This document shows, piece after piece, positions 1-5,526 of a stretch of DNA of 11,809 bases. The stretch is from Erysipelotrichaceae bacterium (GTDB lineage: Bacteria > Bacillota_I > Bacilli_A > Erysipelotrichales > Coprobacillaceae), in assembly GCA_021200395.1 (NCBI GenBank), contig JAJQGQ010000216.1, positions 1-11,809 of the forward strand, given 5' to 3'. The translations under genes and the position numbers were made by a program. Within the stretch, counting starts at the first letter, position 1, and each line of letters begins with the position of its first letter. The notes below the pieces were generated by a model, which did not search any database, was not told the DNA's origin, and saw only the letters and a program-made list of their open reading frames with translations.

Positions 1-59
1 CTTGTAAGCTTAATTGAATAATTTATTCGTTAAATAGTTCTAATGTTTGAAATTTTATG

Positions 60-102
60 AATATAAAAATCAAAGTAGAATCAGCAAAAACTGATTCTAC
101 TT
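60..102 (-). terminator. Intrinsic terminator of the distal PTS IIB gene
   Basis: A perfect 12-bp stem (73-84 pairing with 91-102) with a 6-base loop is followed on the minus strand by a T-rich stretch. The TAG stop of the PTS gene (97-99) lies inside the 5' arm of the stem. Confidence 0.85.
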
Positions 103-405
103 ATTGCTTTCGATAATTTTGATTGCACTCTTTAAGACATTTTCTCCATTCATAGTACCATAATCACGCATATCAATGACTGCAACTGGTATAATTCCTA
201 CAGCTTTTTTCTCTAATGATTTCAATTGATGTCTGACTTGTGGCCCTAACAAGATGACATCCCAATCTGCTATCATTTTCTCAGCTTCTGTAAAGGGAAC
301 TGCTTTAATTTCTGCTTCTAGATTTTGATCTTTTGCAGCTTTTTCCATTCTTTGCACCAACATACTTGTTGACATACCAGCATTACATACTAATAATATT
401 TTCAT
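97..405 (-). CDS. PTS Lac/Cel-type EIIB protein (distal copy)
   Basis: This 102-residue protein matches the phosphocarrier IIB domain of lactose/cellobiose-type sugar phosphotransferase systems. It would take a phosphate from a IIA domain onto a cysteine and pass it to the sugar in a IIC permease. The phospho-cysteine is Cys7 in the N-terminal loop CNAGMSTSM. The ATG at 405 is chosen because AAGGAG lies just upstream and the family begins with MKILLVC; an in-frame ATG at 459 would add 18 hydrophobic residues absent from its paralogue. It is about 79% identical (81 of 102, no gaps) to the product of 574-882. No IIA or IIC gene is in the window, so the sugar and partners are unknown; cellobiose or another beta-glucoside or chitobiose is a guess from family. 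Confidence 0.93.
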   Translation of the reverse strand: MKILLVCNAGMSTSMLVQRMEKAAKDQNLEAEIKAVPFTEAEKMIADWDVILLGPQVRHQLKSLEKKAVGIIPVAVIDMRDYGTMNGENVLKSAIKIIESNK

Positions 406-463
406 TGTTACTCCTTTCAGTGGGAAGAGTAAGAAAAGGATAAATATCTCTTCCAACAAGGTT

Positions 464-472
464 ATTTTATCA
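464..472 (-). promoter_or_regulatory. Extended -10 promoter of distal PTS IIB gene
   Basis: The minus strand reads TGATAAAAT (TG, one base, TAAAAT). A conserved leader (CCTTGT, then GGAAGA) follows, and the same arrangement precedes the other PTS IIB gene. No good -35 box is seen, so an activator may be needed (inference). Confidence 0.45.
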
Positions 473-506
473 AATATTTATTCATAATGCTGTATCATTG
501 GTTATG

Positions 507-524
507 TTGATAAATGATTATCAA
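507..524. promoter_or_regulatory. Palindrome upstream of distal PTS IIB promoter
   Basis: TTGATAA and TTATCAA form a perfect 7-bp inverted repeat separated by 4 bases, about 50-67 bases upstream of the predicted start point. It lacks a T-tract, so it is read as a possible regulator site rather than a terminator. Its protein partner is unknown. Confidence 0.3.
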
Positions 525-573
525 TATACCTCTTCAAAAGTTTTCAATCATTGAAAAAATAATTTCATAAAGA

Positions 574-882
574 CTACTTATTTTCTTCAATAATCTTTAT
601 AGCACTTTGTAATACTTTCTCACCATTCATCATACCATAATCACGCATATCAATAACCGCAACTGGTGTTTTTCCTGCAGCCTTTTGTTCCATTGCTTTT
701 AATTGATGTCTGACCTGTGGTCCTAATAAGATAACATCCCACTCTGCAACATGTTCTTCAGCTTCAGTAAATGGAACAGCCATAATTTCTGCTTCTATAC
801 CATCTGCTTTTGCTGCTTGTTCCATTCTTTGCACCAACATACTCGTTGACATACCTAAATTACATACTAATAATATTTTCAT
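574..882 (-). CDS. PTS Lac/Cel-type EIIB protein (proximal copy)
   Basis: This 102-residue Lac/Cel-type IIB phosphocarrier has its phospho-cysteine at Cys7 in CNLGMSTSM. It has the same length as the product of 97-405 and differs at about 21 positions, mainly in the middle third (residues 22-46 and 63-72), while the active-site loop and the GPQVRHQLK and VIDMRDYG segments are unchanged. The ATG at 882 is preceded by AAGGAG. It has its own leader and no IIA or IIC partner gene within the window. A duplication that included upstream DNA is likely, because the two leaders share a conserved block. The sugar cannot be assigned from sequence alone. Confidence 0.94.
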   Translation of the reverse strand: MKILLVCNLGMSTSMLVQRMEQAAKADGIEAEIMAVPFTEAEEHVAEWDVILLGPQVRHQLKAMEQKAAGKTPVAVIDMRDYGMMNGEKVLQSAIKIIEENK

Positions 883-927
883 AAGCTTCTCCTTTCTTAG
901 AAAGAATCATTTCTTCCTGACAAGGCT

Positions 928-936
928 ATTTTATCA
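928..936 (-). promoter_or_regulatory. Extended -10 promoter of proximal PTS IIB gene
   Basis: The minus strand reads TGATAAAAT, then CCTTGT and GGAAGA, matching the leader of the second PTS IIB gene almost base for base. No convincing -35 box is present. A weak AT-rich inverted repeat lies at 980-995, at a distance similar to the palindrome at 507-524. Confidence 0.45.
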
Positions 937-1000
937 AACTATCTTAAGAATAACTTTTATATAAGAAAGGTCGAAAAATAATTATCATAATAATTTATAT

Positions 1001-1037
1001 GAAAGAAAAAATGATTGATAAAATAATATCAATCATT
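1001..1037 (-). terminator. Terminator of the macrodomain-sirtuin-SnoaL operon
   Basis: A perfect 11-bp stem (1010-1020 with 1027-1037) and 6-base loop are followed on the minus strand by TTTTTC. The stop codon of the SnoaL-like gene (1036-1038) overlaps the outer end of the stem. This closes the operon after its third gene. Confidence 0.85.
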
Positions 1038-1428
1038 ATTTAGAATAGTGTATATGAACCAGTTTCCATTGATTATTTTCTTTGATAGCTATTTGTGTTT
1101 CTAAGCCTTCAATACCATATTCTTCTAATGTATCACGTTTAATACATTCAGTATGATATTTAAAGATAATAATTGCAGTATTATAATCAATGAATCTTAT
1201 TTCATGAGGATTATCTTCTATCAATATTATACTTTGATAATTACTTTGTATAATACCATTCAAAAAATCATTATATATAGAATCAATTCCATTATACTGT
1301 TTAGTAATAGATATTAATGAACATGATTGTTTTTGACTCCAAAGGTTTCTAAATTGCTGTTCATTTTGACTACTGATCGTATCTTTATAAGTTTCTACTA
1401 ATTGATTCAATTGTTCAAAATCATTCAT
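1036..1428 (-). CDS. SnoaL/NTF2-like small protein in sirtuin-macrodomain operon
   Basis: This 130-residue protein has the layout of the NTF2/SnoaL superfamily (DUF4440/SnoaL-3 style): N-terminal helices, a central beta-rich part and a closing strand WKLVHIHYS typical of these cone-shaped folds. Members may be enzymes, ligand-binding proteins or dimerising accessory domains, so fold does not give function. The ATG at 1428 overlaps the TGA of the sirtuin gene by 4 bases (ATGA) and has GGAGG upstream, so the two are translationally coupled. It is the last gene of the operon. Possible roles are a target or a partner of the ADP-ribosylation pair, but nothing in the sequence proves this. It replaces the GcvH-like and lipoate ligase genes found in classical SirTM operons. 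Confidence 0.8.
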   Translation of the reverse strand: MNDFEQLNQLVETYKDTISSQNEQQFRNLWSQKQSCSLISITKQYNGIDSIYNDFLNGIIQSNYQSIILIEDNPHEIRFIDYNTAIIIFKYHTECIKRDTLEEYGIEGLETQIAIKENNQWKLVHIHYSK

Positions 1429-2279
1429 TTTAACGCCTCCAATACCGTGTTAATTTTTTCTGATATAAGGATACTTTGATCTTCAATTTGCGATGGACAA
1501 TAAGTATTTGGATTAATACATACATAGGTAGCATTTTTATTTTGATAGGTCATCTGCCAAAATGGATATTTAATAATACTTGGTGTATTTTCCCCAACAC
1601 CTACTTCTAAATAAACAATCTTCATATCTTGATGCCTTCTTATATAATCACTATATCTTTCAGATGCTTTATGCCAGCCTTCGTCTTCAACAAATGTGCC
1701 ATCAATACGTAGATTTGTGGTCATTGGTGCCCCACATATTGGACAATAAGGAATCATACTTGCAGGTATTTTCATATGACTTTGATATTCTATCATTTTT
1801 GTGACTTGTTCCTTATTATCATAAGTAATTTGTTGACAAGGTTTACTGCATTGGAATAATCCATAGTCTCCTTGCATATAAAACAAACGTTGTTTATCAA
1901 AGCCACTTCTTTGGAAACAATGATCGACATTGGTTGTTAAGACAAAATAGTCTTTATCTTTGACAATTTCTAATAAATCCTTATATACCTTTAAATCATG
2001 TTCTTTATAACGATTAAGATAAATATGTCTACTCCAATAAGCCCAATATTCTTCTAAATCTTCAAAAGGATAAAAACCAGCTGTATACATATCCGTAAAA
2101 TGATATTTATCAATAAAATCAGAAAAATGATCTTCGAATATTTGACCACTATAATATAATCCTGCTGCCGTTGATAATCCAGAACCTGCTCCAATAACAA
2201 TAGCATCACAATCATCGATGACTTGTTTAAGTTCTAAGTATTTGTTCGTAGATTCGTTTATCTTCATCCTTGAATACAT
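1425..2279 (-). CDS. SirTM-type sirtuin, probable protein ADP-ribosyltransferase
   Basis: This 284-residue Sir2-fold protein belongs to the macrodomain-linked class (SirTM), whose studied members transfer ADP-ribose from NAD to a protein rather than deacetylate. Visible features are the NAD loop GAGSGLSTAAGL (residues 30-41), without the usual AGIPDFR; TTNVDH with Asn117; and QGDYG with Gln136 where ordinary sirtuins have the catalytic HG. A zinc tetrad is Cys144, Cys148, Cys179 and Cys182. These match, offset by one, the Asn118 and Gln137 I recall as essential in the Streptococcus pyogenes enzyme. The ATG at 2279 is supported by GGAGG inside the macrodomain gene, giving a 53-base overlap; Met5 has no properly spaced site. 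The macrodomain gene upstream is expected to reverse the modification. The usual carrier-protein target gene is absent. Confidence 0.93.
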   Translation of the reverse strand: MYSRMKINESTNKYLELKQVIDDCDAIVIGAGSGLSTAAGLYYSGQIFEDHFSDFIDKYHFTDMYTAGFYPFEDLEEYWAYWSRHIYLNRYKEHDLKVYKDLLEIVKDKDYFVLTTNVDHCFQRSGFDKQRLFYMQGDYGLFQCSKPCQQITYDNKEQVTKMIEYQSHMKIPASMIPYCPICGAPMTTNLRIDGTFVEDEGWHKASERYSDYIRRHQDMKIVYLEVGVGENTPSIIKYPFWQMTYQNKNATYVCINPNTYCPSQIEDQSILISEKINTVLEALK

Positions 2280-2997
2280 TAAAAATAACCTCCATTTCTG
2301 TATGAGTTTGATTCATATATTGTTTAACTGTATCTATTGCAATACTTGCTGCTTCATATTGAGGAAATCGAAATTCACCTGTAGATATGCAACAAAAAGC
2401 AATAGATTTTAATTGATATGCATCTGCAAGCTTTAAACATGATTGATAACAAGATCTTAATAATTCACAATCAAGGTTCGTGAGTTTTCCCTGAGTAATA
2501 GGTCCTACGGTATGAATAACATATTTTGCAGGTAAATTGTACCCTTTAGTGATTTTAGCTTTACCTGTTGGTTCTAATGTTTCCTGTACTTTCATGATGT
2601 TGTAACATTCTAGTCGTAATTGGATACCTGCATAGGTATGAATAGCATTATCAATGCATCGATGATTGGGTACAAAGCATCCGAGCATTTGATTGTTGGC
2701 TGCATTGACAATCGCATCTACTTTAAGTAATGTAATATCTCCTTGATAAAGATATATGTGATCTTGTAATTGGCTTAGTTGAGATAGATCTGTAACCTTT
2801 TTAGATGTTAATTCTTCTTGTAGATAAGCATCTTGTATAAATAGGAATTCTTTACTGATTGGTTTTGGTTCACGTATATTCATAAGTGATCTTAGTAATA
2901 GTTTTTTATCAGTGAGTGTTTTAGGTATATAAGTAATGATCTCTGATTCATCTAATAAATAATCAATAAGATAATCGAGACGTTCAATTTGATTCAT
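2227..2997 (-). CDS. Zinc-containing macrodomain protein-ADP-ribose hydrolase
   Basis: The 256-residue protein has an N-terminal helical region (about 1-80) and a macrodomain (about 82-255), the usual build of Zn-Macro hydrolases linked to SirTM. GDITLLKVDAIVNAANNQMLG (86-106) is the ADP-ribose site. Cys107, His112 and Cys114 in GCFVPNHRCIDNAIH are the expected zinc ligands of this subfamily, and STGEFRFP (205-212) is the phosphate loop. Family members remove ADP-ribose from the carrier protein modified by the partner sirtuin. The ATG at 2997 has AAAGGAAAA upstream. It is the first gene of a three-gene operon with a strong promoter and two operators directly upstream. Its 3' end overlaps the sirtuin start by 53 bases. 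Confidence 0.95.
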   Translation of the reverse strand: MNQIERLDYLIDYLLDESEIITYIPKTLTDKKLLLRSLMNIREPKPISKEFLFIQDAYLQEELTSKKVTDLSQLSQLQDHIYLYQGDITLLKVDAIVNAANNQMLGCFVPNHRCIDNAIHTYAGIQLRLECYNIMKVQETLEPTGKAKITKGYNLPAKYVIHTVGPITQGKLTNLDCELLRSCYQSCLKLADAYQLKSIAFCCISTGEFRFPQYEAASIAIDTVKQYMNQTHTEMEVIFNVFKDEDKRIYEQILRT

Positions 2998-3012
2998 AGT
3001 GTTTTCCTTTCG

Positions 3013-3033
3013 TTGTAACTATTTCTATTACAA
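3013..3033. promoter_or_regulatory. Rrf2 operator at operon start point
   Basis: A 21-base palindrome TTGTAA-N9-TTACAA with perfect 6-base arms. It begins within the -10 box of the macrodomain promoter and covers the expected transcription start. Its geometry is identical to the operators at 3049-3069 and 3570-3590. Binding by the adjacent Rrf2 protein is inferred. Confidence 0.75.
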
Positions 3034-3060
3034 TATACATTATCTTTGTTGTAATGTCAA
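3032..3060 (-). promoter_or_regulatory. Sigma-A promoter of macrodomain-sirtuin operon
   Basis: On the minus strand, TTGACA (3055-3060) is separated by exactly 17 bases from TATATT (3032-3037), a near-consensus promoter. The start point should fall near 3024-3026. The -35 lies inside one palindromic operator and the start point inside another, which suggests tight repression. Confidence 0.85.
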
Positions 3061-3069
3061 TGGTTACAT
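3049..3069. promoter_or_regulatory. Rrf2 operator over the operon -35 box
   Basis: A 21-base palindrome TTGTAA-N9-TTACAT, with one end mismatch. It contains the -35 hexamer and is almost identical, including the inner bases ATGTCAAT, to the operator in front of the Rrf2 gene. Confidence 0.75.
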
Positions 3070-3070
3070 C

Positions 3071-3105
3071 AAAAAAAATAAATAAAAACACTCATTTGAG
3101 TGTTT
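3071..3105 (-). terminator. Terminator of the Rrf2 gene
   Basis: AAACACTC (3086-3093) pairs with GAGTGTTT (3098-3105) around a 4-base loop. A T-rich run follows on the minus strand. The TGA stop (3092-3094) is within the hairpin. It separates the regulator from the operon it probably controls, so the two are transcribed separately. Confidence 0.8.
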
Positions 3106-3535
3106 CTAATTCAATATATTTTTGTGTATCATCTATAACATCCTGTAATGTAATTTGTTTCAATTCATTTTCTAAAGCTGCTTGAACTTGTTGAAGTTTA
3201 TCATCTAAAGCATAATGAATATTTCTTCCTACAGGACAATTCTGATTAGGGTTTTCATGAAAATGGAATAATTCATCATTGTTAATACATTCTACTGCTT
3301 CATAAATATCATAAAAAGTAATTTCATTAGGTGACTTAATAATCGTTGATCCTCCAGAGCCACGTTGTACCTTAATAATATCAGCAGCTTTAAGCTGTGA
3401 TAATATTTTACGTATAATAACAGGATTCACTTGAACGCTTGATGCTAAAAATTCACTTGTTACTTTTTCATTCTTAAATGTATCAATACATGTTAAAACA
3501 TGGACTGCAATCGTAAAACGACTGGATATCTGCAT
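3092..3535 (-). CDS. Rrf2-family transcriptional regulator
   Basis: This 147-residue protein has an N-terminal winged helix (about 1-66, with VNPVIIRKILSQLKAADII and RGSGGSTI) and a C-terminal helical dimerisation part, as in the YwnA-like branch of Rrf2 proteins. It has Cys16, Cys83 and Cys100 (NCPVGRNI); these do not form the tight cysteine cluster of IscR or NsrR, so an iron-sulfur cofactor is unlikely. The family often senses redox, thiol or nitrosative signals; which one applies here is unknown. The ATG at 3535 has GAGGTGAT five bases upstream. Its promoter and that of the downstream macrodomain operon share the same 21-base palindrome over the -35, so autoregulation and repression of the operon are the simplest reading. 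Confidence 0.93.
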   Translation of the reverse strand: MQISSRFTIAVHVLTCIDTFKNEKVTSEFLASSVQVNPVIIRKILSQLKAADIIKVQRGSGGSTIIKSPNEITFYDIYEAVECINNDELFHFHENPNQNCPVGRNIHYALDDKLQQVQAALENELKQITLQDVIDDTQKYIELETLK

Positions 3536-3552
3536 AATATCACCTCGATGAG

Positions 3553-3581
3553 ATTATAAGGAATATTTGTTGTAATGTCAA
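3553..3581 (-). promoter_or_regulatory. Consensus sigma-A promoter of Rrf2 gene
   Basis: The minus strand carries TTGACA (3576-3581), a 17-base spacer and TATAAT (3553-3558), a full consensus match. With a normal discriminator the message would start near 3546, at the first base of the ribosome site GAGGTG, giving a leader of about 11 bases. Confidence 0.9.
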
Positions 3582-3590
3582 TTGTTACAA
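3570..3590. promoter_or_regulatory. Rrf2 operator over its own -35 box
   Basis: A 21-base palindrome TTGTAA-N9-TTACAA with perfect 6-base arms contains the -35 hexamer of the Rrf2 promoter. Compared with 3049-3069 it differs at only a few positions, including the inner bases. It implies negative autoregulation. Confidence 0.75.
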
Positions 3591-3617
3591 AAGAAAAAAA
3601 GTGTCTTAGACACTTTT
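3591..3617 (-). terminator. Terminator of guaB
   Basis: AAAAGTGTC (3597-3605) pairs perfectly with GACACTTTT (3609-3617) around a 3-base loop. The A-run at 3594-3600 is the T-tract on the minus strand. The TAA stop of guaB (3616-3618) overlaps the stem end. The T-tract directly abuts the Rrf2 operator. Confidence 0.85.
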
Positions 3618-5127
3618 ATTGATTAATAGATGGCGTTGAATCTTTCAAAACAACGTCATGAGCGCCACCTTCAACAATACTTGTTGAAGAGACAAGTGTA
3701 ATTTTAGCTTTTTCTTGAAGTTCAGGAATAGTTAAAGCACCACAGTTACACATCGTTGATTTGATTTTAGCCAGTGATAAACCAACATTATCTTTTAAAG
3801 AACCTGCATAAGGAACATAAGAGTCTACGCCTTCTTCAAATGATAATTTAGCATCTCCACCCATATCATATCTTTGCCAGTTACGTGCTCTTGCACTACC
3901 TTCACCCCAGTATTCTTTCATATATTGACCATTGATCATGACCTTGTTTGTTGGTGATTCGTCAAAACGTGAGAAATATCTTCCTAACATAATAAAATCA
4001 GAACCCATTGCTAAAGCTAAGGTCATATGGTAATCATGAACAATACCACCATCACTACAGATAGGAATATAAATACCAGTTTCCTTAAAATATTCATCTC
4101 TAGCTTTAGCTACTTCAATAGTGGCAGTGGCTTGGCCTCTACCAATACCTTTTTGCTCACGCGTAATACAAATAGAGCCACCACCGATACCAATTTTAAT
4201 AAAATCAGCACCACAATCAGCTAAGAATCTAAATCCATCTTTATCTACAACATTACCAGCACCGACTTTAACACTATCACCATAATGATCTCTAATCCAT
4301 TTTAAAGTGATTTTTTGCCATTCAGTAAATCCTTCACTAGAATCAATACATAGAACATCAGCCCCAGCTTCAATTAATGCAGGAACCCTCTCAGCATAGT
4401 CTCTCGTATTAATACCAGCACCTACAATATATCGTTTATCTTCATCCAATAGTTCATTAGGATTAGATTTTCTTGAATCATAATCTTTTCTAAATACAAA
4501 TGAATCCAATGTTTGATCATCATTAATAATTGGTAAAGCATTTAATTTATGATCCCAAATAATGTTATTAGCTTCTTTTAAAGAAGTTCCGCTTTTCGCA
4601 GTGACTAATTTTTCAAAAGGTGTCATAAAGTCTTTCACTTTGTCATCAGGTGACATACGTGAGATACGATAATCTCTACCTGTTACAATACCTACTAGTT
4701 TCCCATTAGCAGTCCCGTCAACTGTAACAGCCATAGTTGAATGTCCTGTCTTTTCTTTGAGTTCAATCACATCTTTTAATGTAGATTCTGGTGAAACATT
4801 AGAATCACTAGGTACAAAACCAGCTTTATAAGCCTTGACTTTTCTAACCATTTCTGCTTGTGATTCAATAGATTGTGAACCATAAATAAATGAACATCCT
4901 CCTTCACGTGCTAAAGCCACTGCCATTGTATCATTAGATACTGATTGCATAATAGCTGAAACTAAAGGAATGTTCAAAGATAATGCTGGTTCTTCTTGAC
5001 CTTTTTTGTACTTCACCAAAGGTGTTTTTAAACTTACATTTTTTGTTTGACACTCGGCACTAGAGTACCCTGGTACCAATAAGTATTCATTAAAAGTGTG
5101 TGATGGTTCATCAAAAAAATATGCCAT
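3616..5127 (-). CDS. guaB: IMP dehydrogenase, Tritrichomonas-like type
   Basis: Inosine-5'-monophosphate dehydrogenase oxidises IMP to XMP with NAD, the committed step of guanine nucleotide synthesis, in the cytosol. The 503-residue protein has a TIM barrel interrupted by paired CBS domains (about 113-218, with a recognisable KVKDFMTP segment). GGGSICITREQ holds the catalytic Cys320, the flap has the Arg419-Tyr420 dyad (ARNWQRY), and GAGINTRD and DGGIVHDYH line the nucleotide site. The overall text, from MAYFFDEPSHTFNEYLLVPG to the SIVEGGAHDV end, resembles the Tritrichomonas foetus enzyme (also about 503 residues, Cys319, Arg418-Tyr419 as I recall) more than Bacillus GuaB. The ATG at 5127 has GGAGAGG upstream. 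It has its own promoter and terminator and looks monocistronic. Confidence 0.97.
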   Translation of the reverse strand: MAYFFDEPSHTFNEYLLVPGYSSAECQTKNVSLKTPLVKYKKGQEEPALSLNIPLVSAIMQSVSNDTMAVALAREGGCSFIYGSQSIESQAEMVRKVKAYKAGFVPSDSNVSPESTLKDVIELKEKTGHSTMAVTVDGTANGKLVGIVTGRDYRISRMSPDDKVKDFMTPFEKLVTAKSGTSLKEANNIIWDHKLNALPIINDDQTLDSFVFRKDYDSRKSNPNELLDEDKRYIVGAGINTRDYAERVPALIEAGADVLCIDSSEGFTEWQKITLKWIRDHYGDSVKVGAGNVVDKDGFRFLADCGADFIKIGIGGGSICITREQKGIGRGQATATIEVAKARDEYFKETGIYIPICSDGGIVHDYHMTLALAMGSDFIMLGRYFSRFDESPTNKVMINGQYMKEYWGEGSARARNWQRYDMGGDAKLSFEEGVDSYVPYAGSLKDNVGLSLAKIKSTMCNCGALTIPELQEKAKITLVSSTSIVEGGAHDVVLKDSTPSINQ

Positions 5128-5158
5128 TATATCCTCTCCTTTTTTATAAATTTTTAAA

Positions 5159-5186
5159 ATTATATCATTTTTATACTATTCGTCAA
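5159..5186 (-). promoter_or_regulatory. Promoter of guaB
   Basis: On the minus strand TTGACG (5181-5186), 16 bases, then TGATATAAT, an extended -10 with TATAAT at 5159-5164. The -35 lies in the end of the upstream ricA-like gene. The leader would be only about 25 bases, too short for a riboswitch. Confidence 0.75.
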
Positions 5187-5526
5187 CATCTTTTTGTAAT
5201 TGTTCATTAATAATTGTTTCTATTTGTATCATAAGATCATTAAGTTCTTCTTTTAATGATAAATAGTTATGAATAATCGGATTTTCATCAAATTGTTGTT
5301 TCTTTATTTCATATGTTTCAATGATTTGAGATGCATCTTCATCACTATGTTTCATTTGAACAATTTGTTGTTGAAGTTGTTTTAGCTCTTCTTCTTGTTT
5401 TTGTAATTCAGGATGTTGTTGAATAAGTGTTTCATAGTGTTGATATTCTTTCACAAGTTCATTGTCTAATAACCATTGGTTGAGTTTTTTTGCTTTATTC
5501 TCAATATCTTTATTCAACTTCTTCAC
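5176..5526 (-). CDS. ricA: RicA/YmcA-like protein (YlbF family)
   Basis: A 116-residue, strongly helical, Gln/Glu/Lys-rich protein of the YlbF/YmcA (Com_YlbF) family. In Bacillus subtilis RicA works with RicF and RicT as a complex that steers RNase Y cleavage of polycistronic mRNAs and affects competence, biofilm and sporulation. Assignment rests on the family look (paired helices about 1-55 and 60-110, ending in an LNDLMIQIE segment) and on the miaB-ricA order seen in bacilli. RNase Y itself is encoded about 3 kb upstream. The gene overlaps miaB; the start is either GTG at 5526 or TTG at 5517, the latter better spaced from AAAGGGTGA. It has no cysteine, so it could not itself ligate the iron-sulfur clusters reported for the Bacillus Ric complex. 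Confidence 0.75.
   Translation of the reverse strand: MKKLNKDIENKAKKLNQWLLDNELVKEYQHYETLIQQHPELQKQEEELKQLQQQIVQMKHSDEDASQIIETYEIKKQQFDENPIIHNYLSLKEELNDLMIQIETIINEQLQKDVDE

Noticed and set aside
1..72. Possible gene at the left edge
   Set aside because: No open frame with start signals is seen; it is AT-rich DNA after the terminator.
406..459. Longer start of the distal PTS IIB gene at 459
   Set aside because: The extra 18 residues are absent from the paralogue and the ATG at 405 has the AAGGAG site.
540..556. Short symmetric hairpin TTTTCAA/TTGAAAA between the PTS genes, considered as a terminator of the proximal copy
   Set aside because: Stem of 7 A/T-rich pairs with a 3-base loop and only a weak T-tract; not convincing as a terminator.
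1580..1804. Plus-strand open frame antisense to the sirtuin
   Set aside because: Shadow of the well-supported minus-strand sirtuin gene; no ribosome site and no recognisable protein.
2218..2412. Plus-strand open frame antisense to the macrodomain gene
   Set aside because: Shadow frame without a ribosome site; the minus strand is clearly coding here.
4027..4224. Plus-strand open frame antisense to guaB
   Set aside because: Low-complexity Thr/Asn/Ser product produced by the codon use of guaB on the other strand.
5128..5175. Possible guanine or G-box riboswitch before guaB
   Set aside because: The promoter leaves a leader of about 25 bases, far too short for a riboswitch or attenuator.
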